Source of the DNA: Gracilariopsis chorda
Taxonomy: Eukaryota > Rhodophyta > Florideophyceae > Gracilariales > Gracilariaceae
NCBI GenBank assembly: GCA_003194525.1
Contig: NBIV01000167.1
Span: 124,001-188,000, forward strand
Length of the DNA stretch: 64,000 nucleotides
Direction of reading: 5' to 3'
Made by a program: the position numbers and the translations under genes. This document shows positions 23,609-33,439 of this stretch, one piece after another; positions within the stretch are counted from its first letter, which is position 1; the number at the start of each line of letters is the position of its first letter. A model generated the notes under the pieces. It worked only from the letters and a program-made list of their open reading frames with translations, did not search any database and was not told the origin of the DNA.

Positions 23609-24089
23609 CTGCGTCAGTGTCCTCAGAATGCTAGATAGAGGTGCTACATCGCAAATTTCTTACGCAAAAGCTCAAAAATACTACGAAAATGATAGATTCT
23701 GCTAGTTTCTGGCGCTTGCCAAGTAAAAAGTAAAATTTTATTGGAATTCACAGTTCCATTTCTTACAGAGCCTTGCCTCACCTGCACTGCACATCGCTAG
23801 TTTCAAGTTTGGAGCAAGTTCATTCTCAATTAAAAGCTAGATACAGATCTCGAAATGGCGCTGGCCGCTGCGCGGCCAGCACCATTTCGAGCACCCAACC
23901 AAAACTAATATTTTTATTTCCATCTTTTGAATTTCAAACTTCATACTGCCCTAGTTTGACTTCTAACCCATCCCCAGGAACTCATCTGGGCAGCTCTCTA
24001 CGTTCACACAAACCCGACACACCGCGCATCAGATTCCAATAGGACCCATTTCGTCGTTCTAACAGCCTCAACGACACTCCAAAACATCA
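23609..24089. other. Intergenic, with a near-perfect 20-bp hairpin
   Basis: No gene seen. At 23849-23891 two 20-base arms (CTCGAAATGGCGCTGGCCGC and its complement) pair at 19 of 20 positions around a 3-base loop. This lies between the LTR and the 3' end of the first minus-strand gene of the cluster. Confidence 0.7.
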
Positions 24090-24950
24090 CTAGCCTTCTT
24101 CTCCCTCTTCCCTCTTTCCATGCCTCCTCTTCAACCGACTCTTAACCTCCAATCCTTCTTCGTCCTTTTCCTCGAACCTCCTTTTCACTACCCCTCTACC
24201 TCCAGGAGTAACTGGAGACCAACTCCCGACAGCACCTCCCACCCCACCTTCCCCTCCACCTCCATACATCTTGTTCCGCATATCCTCGACTAGATACACA
24301 GCCCTGTTCACCAGTAAAAGCCTCTTCTCCAACTTCAAAATCCGTCCTCGCAACTCCTCATTCTCCTTCCACAGCCTCCCCAGCTCCTCTCCCACACACG
24401 CTACAACCCCATCGTCGTGCTGCTCTGACCACAACCCAGCCTCCCTCACCCTCCGGCGCAACTCAGCCACAGAACCCATCGGCACTTCTTCCTCTAACGC
24501 AATCAGAACCATCCCTCCAAACTCCACGACAAACTCCTCAATACACTCATCCAAACGCTCCTTAAGACCTCCCCCAGCGCTCTTCAATAGTTCCTTCATA
24601 TGGCGATAGAACCCATCCATTGGTTTCCCTCCACCTCCCCCTACCCCTCCTCCTCGACCACCCTTGCCGGCACCTCCCTCCCCACAATCCCTTCCCATCA
24701 TCGTCCCAACCCCAAGCTCTCCGATCCCAACAACCGCCTTCTCCTCGCCCCTTTCACCATCACCATCCCCTTCCTCATCCCTCTTCTCCCCCGTAGGCGT
24801 CTCCGGCATTTGTTTCATCTCTGCTTTATCCAACAACTCCAGGAGCTGCTCATCCCTCTTCTCCCCCCAAGACGTCTACGGCACCTCTTTCATCCCCGCT
24901 TTATCCAACAACGCCAGGAGCTTCTCATCATTCATGGATCCGCTCGACAT
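24090..24950 (-). pseudogene. Charged, coiled-coil-like cluster gene 1 (one in-frame stop)
   Basis: The frame begins at an ATG at 24950 (MSSGSMNDE) and stays in phase to 24090, apart from a single early stop. The N-terminus contains two copies of a ~23-residue unit built on ELLDKAGMK / ELLDKAEMK. Next comes a Gly-rich linker (GGGVGGGGG), then a helical part (YRHMKELLKSAGG, ENEELRGRILKLEKRLLLVN) with heptad-like spacing, and a basic tail (RLKRRHGKREEGEEG). A coiled-coil adaptor is plausible. I recognise no family. A functional product would have to start after the stop, so I call it a probable recent pseudogene. Confidence 0.5.
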
Positions 24951-25159
24951 GGCTACTACACTCCCCACCCCAACGGTGATCCCGTTCCCAACCCTCTACC
25001 ACCAAGCGTGCACACTCCAACTACTTATCCATCCCCATTTTTTCAATACGTTTCCGCGCCATTTCCCACCGCCATACCACGTGTCCCACCAATGATCAGA
25101 AACAGCCTATCTAGGACAAAATGTTACAATTCAGTCACCCTAAGTATGTAAAGGTAGAA

Positions 25160-26343
25160 CTACAATTCTATCTGAAGGAATGGTCGAAAACAAGACCCAA
25201 AAGGCCTCGATTGTTCTCCCAGACTCGCAACATACCTCTCAAAATTGTACTCTAAGTCCATATCCACAGCCATATCTAAAAGCAACAACACAAAAAAAAT
25301 ATTTTTCTCTACTACAGGCCCCAGTCCCCTTACATTCTGCAAAGAAGTCTCCTTCACAAATGTAGATATCAAATAATTAAATACCACAGGGAACAGCCTT
25401 CCAGTAAAGAGCCTAATAGCAGCCAAACCATCTGTTATCCCCACCACCTTCTTCATACAGTCCCGCAAACACCAAAAATCAGCTCACCAATACCTCTCTG
25501 CACATATGGAAGCCCTATCTCATTGTTAATGCTGTCCCCAGTCACAAAGAACATCGTCAGCCGCTCCACAACATATGATAGAGCCCCAAACAGGAACCCA
25601 ACACTAAAAAATGCAACAGCACCAGTCTTAAGTTATGTTCTAAGCGACATTGGCGTTCCCAAGAAATGATACGTAACAAAAATACAAGCATTCAACGGCA
25701 CCAGATCTCCCACTGTGAATCCAAGTAGTCTGTTTCGAATCACAGAAACCCTTCTCAGCCGTTCCCTCTACCTCCAACGTACAAACCCCAATGAGCCAAA
25801 ATACCTCCTATGCAATGAGGACACAATATCGAAGAGAAGCCAATGCAAAACCGTCTCCAATATCACCACAAATAACATCTTCGGAGACATCCTATCATCA
25901 CCCACCACATAATGCATTAAAACGGGTTTCAAAACCCCATAAAGAACACCAGTGGCTAATGAAAACATAAACTCATTAAAGCTGAACATATTTCCAGGGC
26001 CTTTAGAAAGGTTTGACGCACTCTCCAGATACTCTTTTAAGTGCCTACTGCCATACAGCACGTGCAAAAAATTTGCATTCGTTAAGATATGATTATGTGT
26101 CGGTATAGCGTCGAGAACTTCGTATATCTTCGTCACATCCTCCAAAAATCCAGCAGTCAGCAACCTCGACGCCTCTCGCACAACACTCTTCTCCATATCC
26201 GTGTTATACCGAATTTCAAGTACTTCATCAAACCTCATCACCGTCTCATTGGGAAAGATGTCCGCATGTATACTGGTGCTCCGGTCACTGACCGAAAGTT
26301 GGAAATAGTATTCATGGTGCGTGTGGATGTTCTCAAATGACAT
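25160..26343 (-). pseudogene. Multi-pass membrane protein, cluster gene 2, decayed
   Basis: It starts at a good ATG (26343, MSFENIHTHHEYYF) with an intact first 191 codons. Coding character continues to about 25160 through a few interruptions, including one change of frame. Hydrophobic stretches that could span membranes include LATGVLYGVLKPVLMHYVVG, MLFVVILETVLHWLLF, a GFTVGDLVPLNACIFVTYHF stretch and TGAVAFFSVGFLFGALSYVV. No family is recognised. Its orientation and spacing fit a co-oriented block with the neighbouring minus-strand genes. Confidence 0.5.
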
Positions 26344-26350
26344 GAATCTT

Positions 26351-26413
26351 CAAGAGTCGTGAATGAATGTTCATAAGTCGTGAATGAATGTTCAAAAGTC
26401 GATAATGAATGTC
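26351..26413. repeat. Three tandem 21-bp repeats just upstream of cluster gene 2
   Basis: Units CAAGAGTCGTGAATGAATGTT, CATAAGTCGTGAATGAATGTT and CAAAAGTCGATAATGAATGTC (each 21 bp, shown as 26351-26371, 26372-26392 and 26393-26413) lie 8 bp from the ATG. They could be a protein-binding array in the promoter or leader. Confidence 0.85.
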
Positions 26414-26996
26414 TAACCTCTTCATTTGAACCAACTTCATCTGTGCTTAAATGCACAGCTTATCATCTTCTCATTTGCTCACCCCTTGTCCTTCCCAACA
26501 CTCAAAACAATATTATGAACCTCTACACGATAATGCCTTCACCCTCTTTACTCTTCTTCATACATCAAGCACGGCACAATGGATTCATGTATGAAAAGAA
26601 CCAGTACTTTCTATATCAACAGAATGGACAATCGAGGTATTTGGCTATAATAACGGGATCCTTCACACCCGTACAACCACCTTCAATTCTCACACATTAT
26701 CCCATACTCAATTTTACATCCATTCGTGTTTCATATGAGCTGCCCCTTTATTCTCCCCTCCAATAAACCCATCCCAAGTTTCTTCTCATACTTGTAGAAC
26801 TATCTTTATGGAATATAACAAAGCGAAATCTTTGTGAACCTCATCCCTTCACTATTAAGCATCATTCGAATGAAGCCGCATAAAGAGCAATCCCCATCGT
26901 AGTAAACATCTCCCATTCACTATAAACATTCACTATAAAGATCAAAAAGCAATCATCAGATTTAACAAACTTATATCACTAGTTTACTTATCATTA

Positions 26997-29900
26997 TCAA
27001 TCGCTTTCATCCTCCTCACCTATCGGACCCTCTGCTCTTTTAGGAACCATTTCACCCTCATCGTCATCCTCCTGTTCATAATCTCCATCAGTGTTCATTT
27101 CCGCTGGTTTCAGTATATCCTCATCGTCCTCCTTATCCGACAGGTTTTCACCTTCGGCCTCTTGCATAACTACATCTCTATCGTCAGCTTCATCTCCTCG
27201 CTCCTCTTCCCATCCTCCCACCTCAGATAAATAGCCACGGTCCTCTTCATCATTAAAAAAGAGAGGGCGGAAACCGCTTTGCCTATGCACCGCATCCGGG
27301 AGATTGTATCCCTCAGGTACAAAGTACATATGGTATCGCATGCAATAGCCTTAGGATATTGCATCATTGTACCCAGCCCCAGCATGAACTACATCCCTTC
27401 TTCCAATGAACACAGAAAACCGTGGAACTCTCAACTTCCGAACCATCATAGAAGCCGAAAGCTCTTTCGAGTTACCCCGTGTCATTATTGGAGTATGTGA
27501 CCGTTCACAAACCCAAATCATGAACGCATCCGGTCCCAATGCCATTGAAAAATACCCCGGGTTCACATTTCTCATCCTGTCATTCTCTGTCAAACCCCTG
27601 AAATCCGTGTGTAGCACCTGCCTCGGACAATACTCTCCAGTACAAAGGATAAGGCCACCCGTGTGAGGGGCATACATCGTTCCACCTTCAGACAACCGGA
27701 GAGCGGCTGCAATCTGACCGAGTCTTGCATCCAACATGGCTCTCTTTCGAGCAAGAACCGCACCGTTTTCAAGCTCCTCAATTCTATCTGCAATCCCTCT
27801 TTTGGTTGTGATGAAACGCCCCACCGCCTTCATATCATTCTTAACATCCTTTAACTCTCCTGCATTGATGAACATATTCCAGAAAACACGATTCGCTTCG
27901 TTCGTGAGATCCCGTTGCGAAAAAAAGTTGCGTTCGAAGAAGTCCATCAGTTCTCATATCACATCTTCGTCTATTTGCAGTCCCCTCTTCGAAGCCTCAC
28001 TCGCCATGCCTTCATCTGTCCCGAAATTCTCCAGCACACAAAACCCTCTCTCCGACAGCTCCACTCTCTCCTTCGCAAAGTAAACAATAGCCAAGTCCTC
28101 TCTTTCAAAGGCGGCCATCCATAACGCTCCCTCTTCATTCAATGCCGTTCCTGATGACGGCATCTTTACGCCCAACACTGCACGTGTCGTAGTACCCATC
28201 TCTTTGTGCATGTTGCGCGACGCACGCCAGTACAAAGCATGATGAATCATTCGGAAGTAATCAGGTGATAGGCACTCCGCCCGATGGTGCTTCCTCAGAT
28301 TTATCCTCTGCATCCATGGATGGGAATGCTTCACTGCATTTCCGCTTGCAGGCCACTCCCTCGACAACGAGTATACCAGGTCCACCCGAGACATATCCGC
28401 TCCCATAGCCAGCTCTCCTGGCGTACTTAAGCCAGCTGGAAGCTTGTCAGGATTCTTATCGTCAAAGCTGCCTGCGGTTTGCTGCTCCTCTGCCTCATCT
28501 TCCTCGTCATCCACAAGTTCCTCCTGACCTTCATCCTCGCTTCACTCGAGCACAATGATCTCCTGTGCTGTGAAACACCTCTTCAAATCTCTCCTTTCCA
28601 TACTACGCAGCACCTCCACCACCTCCTGCGAGATACCAAATCCAGGTCGTTTCACAACAGGTGCAGTCGGCTTACGATTCGATCGTCTCTGCCTCTTCAC
28701 CGGTGGCTCAAAATCAACTGACTCTTCATCTTCATCTTCGTCCAGGACCTCAACTTTACGCTTCTTTAAGATTCGCTTACTTCTTCGAGGCTCGTGGTCA
28801 GCGTTCGGAGGCTCGTGAACAGCTTCCTCATTCAGACCAAGCAACTAGATCACGTCCACATATGCCGCAGAGGGAGCAGCAGTAGTAGCATCCTGTCCCT
28901 GCATGCCCGACAAAGCGCTGAACAACGTCCTACAAACCTCTTTCACCTTAATAATCACTCTGGACTCTAGTGAACTGCGTTTCTCTTTCTTATACCACTT
29001 CCCCAGACGAGATATGATATGCTTTGACACAGTCTGCTCAGAATCGCCGATGGTAACCGTGGTATTCATCACTTCCTGTACAATCTTTTTCTCCTTCATG
29101 GAACTCTCCAGCTCACTGCAAATGTCATACATTCTACAAGCGCAGTCGAAGAAGTACTTTCGGAAATCCTCAAACGGTCCCATCTTCACAGTGGCCGCCG
29201 AACTCACTCGAACATGTGCCTGTAGACATTGGATAGTAAAACGAAACTTATCCCCTGACATTCCAAGCCGAATATCACTAGACATATGACTGATTCCAAT
29301 TTGAGGCGTCTCCTGCCACACCACATCGAAGAACTCTAACAGACCGGGATTACGCGCAGACTTCAGAGCAAGAGCAGAATGGTGATTGAAATGACGTATC
29401 TTCCCTTCTCTCCCCTTCGTCTCACTGTTCCACAACACCCCCATGATTTGGCTTGGTTTAAGCTTCGATAAATCATACCCATCCTCCTCCACGCCATTAC
29501 GAATAAACGAAACAGCAGTGTGAATCTTATCTGCGAAGGACATCACCAGAACATTGGAGCTCAAATCATTCAACGTCTTACCCAGCCACAAAACCTCATT
29601 CAATGTCATTCTCTGGCCATCGTTCCGTTCCCAAAGCGTGATGTTCAAACCAGCAGTAATCCGTGACCATTTTGCAACATCCTGCTCGAGGTCCAGTAGA
29701 ACACTCACTCGATGGAAGCCGTCCACCAAAACCACAGGAACAATCAACATCCCACTGGCATTAATAGCGTCACGAACCGGCACATCCTCCAACAGTGCCT
29801 CCGCAATCGATCCAAGAGAAGGGAGCAATCCAAATTTCTTCAGTTTTTTCGAAGTATCTCGAAGATGTTTGTCATTCTTCGAACGAACCATGTTCTTTGG

Positions 29901-30871
29901 AAATCGAATGTTTTGGATATCGATTACGCAATTGTGCTGGTCATAATCATCTCGATTGATGTCTGAGACCCCCAAACTGTTATCCACCTCTTCCGAAGGA
30001 ACAGCATCACTGTCATCATATAAAACCCTCTACTCCAGATCAAGATCGTTCCTGGAGAGTACAGGCACCTCTATGACGTCATCATTGGAGCTTGCTCCGA
30101 CTTCAGGGCCTCCTCGGTTTCCAGAGCAGCCTGCGAGAGCACCTGATGTTCCTCCACCGCTCTGACGGGTTTTCACCGGAGCCTCTCCATCGCTCTCAAG
30201 GCTCTTCACCGGCGCTTTGGTCACCGAAATGCTTGAAGGTGTACCAGCAACAGCGGAAGGCGCTTGACTTGTCTTGCAGTGGTCCTGGAAGCCGTAATTC
30301 TGTGTACAGTCTTCACATTTGCTCCTGACTGCGGTGGAACCGACTCATTCCCCTCTCCGCCTTCATTTTTGACACTCATCATCGCAGTGTCTCATGCATA
30401 TAAACCCGCTGAAACTATCTCCTTCAAAGTTGCGGGCGGTTCTGTGGGACCCCCAAAAACATAAGGGTACTTCTCATCTTGGTGTGACGAAATATTTGTC
30501 TTAAAGATAACCACCAAGTCCTCTCCAGGCCTTTGCGTAGAGGAGAGGGGATGGTTGTGTATTTAACGACAGAGTATCCTCCCTGGGCCCCCAGCAACCC
30601 CCACACCGCGCAATTTCGCCTCTCCTACCTTCACCTGCGCATCAATACTCCCAACTCGTACGAACAGATTGACCTCCGCATCGCCCTTAAGCACCTGACC
30701 CGTATTGCGCCCAATTGATGGCTCAGGGTGGCTGGCAGTTCGGGTGGCGCCCCGGCTCTTTGCTTTGCCTCGCGTGGTCGGCATGTGGATAGCACGTCTC
30801 TTCGGGGAAACAGGCTTCCTCGGAGTCCGTTTCTGTGTTGGCGCATTTATCTTATTCCCAGTGGAATCCAT
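26997..30871 (-). pseudogene. Large ParB/sulfiredoxin-like plus 2OG-Fe(II) dioxygenase-like gene, decayed
   Basis: Coding character runs on the minus strand from an ATG at 30871 to 26997. The parts in order are: a basic head (KRTPRKPVSPKRRA), probably one intron, a possible zinc cluster (CEDCTQNYGFQDHC, about 30280), and a ParB/Srx-like domain (about 29200-29950) with the signature VVLVDGFHRVSVLL. A nuclear-localisation-like RRSKRILKKRK follows near 28790. A double-stranded beta-helix dioxygenase-like part (about 27320-27660) shows QVLHTDF (HxD), DVVHAGAGY (second His) and RYHMYF (Arg), in the right order and spacing. The tail is very acidic. About five premature stops interrupt it, yet from the ParB part to the end the frame is never shifted. 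The domain calls are motif-based. Confidence 0.55.
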
Positions 30872-31088
30872 GGCTGAGTACTTCAAAGGTCGCGCTTGCG
30901 TTTTCTTGGCACCCGCTGACGTTGAATGCTCCCGTGATCACGTATGCTTGGTTCCAAAGAGATGGACGTAAGCACTATATATCCCTTTCAAGACGCTTCA
31001 TGACATCCATTGTCGTCAACGTTGCATCCCTGCAGTTCCCCTCCCAATTGCTTGCATTTCAAAAAGAATTTGATACTTATTTGGTCAA

Positions 31089-31224
31089 GGCCCGTAGTCT
31101 GAGGTGTCGTGGTGCTCCATCGCGATTACGATGGAGCGCCAGGACGCGAAATGTTAATTAAAATTCATGCCTGGCGCTCCATCATAATGGCGATGGATCA
31201 CCATGACACCTCGGACCACGGACC
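31089..31224. promoter_or_regulatory. Large imperfect palindrome between divergent genes
   Basis: Two ~55-bp arms (31089-31143 and 31170-31224) are reverse complements apart from about eight mismatches, around a 26-bp AT-rich centre (TTAATTAAAATT). Each arm holds a smaller nested inverted repeat built on CTCCATCG/CGATGGAG. It lies about 220 bp upstream of the minus-strand ATG and 285 bp upstream of the plus-strand ATG, the place of a shared divergent promoter. A dimeric or cruciform regulatory site, or a solitary MITE-like element, would both fit. Confidence 0.8.
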
Positions 31225-31509
31225 TCGATCCAAAACGAAGAGAAACATATTCCGTGGCAACCAAGTCAAAAGCGTCTTCCGCATTCTTCGCAACCGCATT
31301 CGTTGCGTCGGTTTGGGCGATTGAAGACTTCTATTGAACCCAAAGAACAACTTTTTCTTGTTAAACAATGCACCGGAGTGGTCGTCTCCAACAGTGTTAC
31401 CCCTTTCCTTCGACGCTCCCGCGACCACTCCTTTTTTGCCATCCGCCCTTTCTCACCGCTTGGAACCTCCCGTGACTGCTGCGACGTCCGCTTACGACAC
31501 CGCTATTTC

Positions 31510-32523
31510 ATGAGCTCCTCTATAGAAGAAGTTATCATGGTGTCTAGCCCAGCCTCCACTGTAACCGCGAAAGAAACGGGTTCATTCAAGATGCACGGAA
31601 CCGTAGAAGAGCTTATTGATGCTTATCCTGCAGTTCGTGATGACTACGCAGCGACGAGGCAAAATGTGGATGAGACGAGAATTTTGAAGCACACCGACTT
31701 TGTGGAGTTCGCGTTACATAGTCGCGACGTTCATGACTCTGCCAAGAAAATGTTTCTCACTCTCATCGGACCAGATTACATCTCTTATTCGGACTCCGAG
31801 CTCCATAACATGTCTCTCAGAGGCCCTCCACGTCAAATCTATCTTATTAAAAGAGCGGTGGACGTTAAGGACCGTGAAGAAGACAGGCGTGTAAGGGACT
31901 TTTGGAAGGTTTATTGTAAAAGGGAAGGGCTGAAAGGAATTCCCCGTAACGTGTTGCTATCTGTCTTTTGCAAGTTCCGTGATCTGGGAGCAATCAAGAA
32001 ATCTCCCACTTTCCACACGGATCCTTGCACCGGTTTTAAAATGGTCGTTGGTTTGTCTATGTTGCAACAGATTGCGGTGGATAAGAAAGGAAGTGGTAGA
32101 AAGAGGAAAAGGGGCATGGCAGCTAAGAAGTTCTCGAAAGTGAGTTTGTCGGACAAAACCCAGAGTCAGAGAGTCGGGTATGGTGTGCAGCTGATGACCA
32201 GAGTTTGGGATTGTTTCGCCCAATTCCTCCGGTTTCCCAACGTTGAGGTTATGATCTTGCTTTACATTTGACTCGGCTATATCAGTGTAGTCTTCACCGA
32301 TATCGCGTAACGCTCCATAGGCTTCCAACACAAAGATTGTTCCAAACAGTTTGTGGAGGAGAAGAACGTCACCACCGTAGAAGAAAACGTTACCAAATGG
32401 GCATGGAATCTGCCGAACCCAGTGGATACAGCGCTTCGCCTTTGTGCCAAAGAATACCTTGGTGACCTTTCTAATGTGGTGGTACAAGAGAAACTGTTCG
32501 ACATCTCTGCTCCCAGCAAATAA
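31510..32523 (+). CDS. Unknown basic protein, cluster gene (two exons)
   Basis: First in-frame ATG at 31510 (MSSSIEEVIMVSS). Exon 1 runs to 32140 and ends in a Lys/Arg-rich stretch (KKGSGRKRKRGMAAKKFSK). A consensus donor, GTGAGT, begins the intron (32141-32349, acceptor AACAG) and the join is phase 0. Exon 2 (32350-32523) reads FVEEKNVTTVEENVTKWAW and ends DISAPSK. About 267 residues, mostly helical, with no family recognised. After the stop, coding character continues in the same frame for about 100 bp, so the present stop may be premature and the gene may once have joined the methyltransferase downstream. It is transcribed away from the ParB/dioxygenase gene. Confidence 0.5.
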
Positions 32524-32665
32524 GATGCCCTCAAAAGGTTCATCATCACGAGAACGAGACTTTTCCCTCTGCGGTTTGAGAAATTTAGTGAATCTCTTGT
32601 TACTACAGTTCAAGAGGCCATAAAGCCTCTGGAGCTCATTGCCCGCAGAAGACGTTGACATCATT

Positions 32666-33439
32666 ATGGAGCCGGTAGAAACTGTTACGGCTGGTTGTGG
32701 GAACGAACGTGCTGAGCGTTTGGAAGGTGGTGATCAGGGTGAGTTGGAAGAAGTGGAAGAGATAGAGATGGTAGAGGATGCGGAACGTGGTACTGCGGAA
32801 CGTGTTACTGCACCAAAGGCCACTGAAAGACTGCAGACAACAGCTTTGTCGCAGAATTTATCGTATGATGTCGAAGACACGGGGATTCGTGCACCACCGT
32901 ACCCTACGACTTTAGATGATGTCATAGTTTACAAGTATGGTGAGAAGGAGATGTCCTACAACTTCCGTCTCCACAACTGCAAGTTCGAAAATCTCATCGA
33001 AGTTGACGACAAAAAGTCTGACGAAAGCGAGGTATCTATTAAACGAAGGGTGCAGTTCCTGCTTTCTGATCCGCCATATGGGACTCGTTCTGAGCGTCGT
33101 TTGGAGAACAGCGAACACGATATTCTGACCGAGAAGTTCATGAGCAGGTCAGCGAGGAGGTCGTCAAAGCTTCTACGTCCTGGTGGACATATTATACAGT
33201 TCTGCTCATGGGATCAGGTACCGTTGTGGTGGGATATGCTACGGAAAGTTACCTACATGGATGACTCTGATACAAAGCGGTACTCCTTTGTCGTCGACGA
33301 ACAGCCCCTCCATTTCGTATGGTCTTTAGGTAATACGACGGGCAACGTTGGGAGAAGAAGTTGTTATTCGTTCATTTTAATTCCTTGCCTTTTGAATGCC
33401 AACCTAACATCCCGAAAACACCGACGTACACTTCTCTAG
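32666..33439 (+). CDS. DPPY-type (N6-adenine-like) methyltransferase, possibly truncated
   Basis: 257 residues from the ATG at 32666. The N-terminus is acidic (EELEEVEEIEMVEDAE) and the middle is unknown. The catalytic part shows LLSDPPYGTRSE (DPPY at 33068-33079, motif IV of N6-adenine and some N4-cytosine methylases), then LLRPGGHIIQFCSWDQVPLW, which fits the strand-5/helix-E region. I see no clear SAM-binding FxGxG motif after it, and the C-terminus loses coding quality near 33340. The gene may be cut short or may continue through an intron starting near GGTAAT. Substrate (DNA or RNA) is not decidable from sequence. It is the last plus-strand gene of the cluster. Confidence 0.6.
   Translation: MEPVETVTAGCGNERAERLEGGDQGELEEVEEIEMVEDAERGTAERVTAPKATERLQTTALSQNLSYDVEDTGIRAPPYPTTLDDVIVYKYGEKEMSYNFRLHNCKFENLIEVDDKKSDESEVSIKRRVQFLLSDPPYGTRSERRLENSEHDILTEKFMSRSARRSSKLLRPGGHIIQFCSWDQVPLWWDMLRKVTYMDDSDTKRYSFVVDEQPLHFVWSLGNTTGNVGRRSCYSFILIPCLLNANLTSRKHRRTLL

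Noticed and set aside
24600-25151. 183-codon plus-strand Pro/Ser/Leu-rich frame
   Set aside because: It is the complement of the charged coiled-coil gene; composition reflects its Glu/Gly codons.
30030-30224. A separate small gene upstream of the ParB-like part
   Set aside because: It is in the same frame and reads as the N-terminal part of the larger decayed gene.
31957-32664. 235-codon minus-strand frame opposite the unknown cluster gene
   Set aside because: The plus strand gives a better model with a consensus GTGAGT intron and protein-like exons; the minus frame is a shadow.
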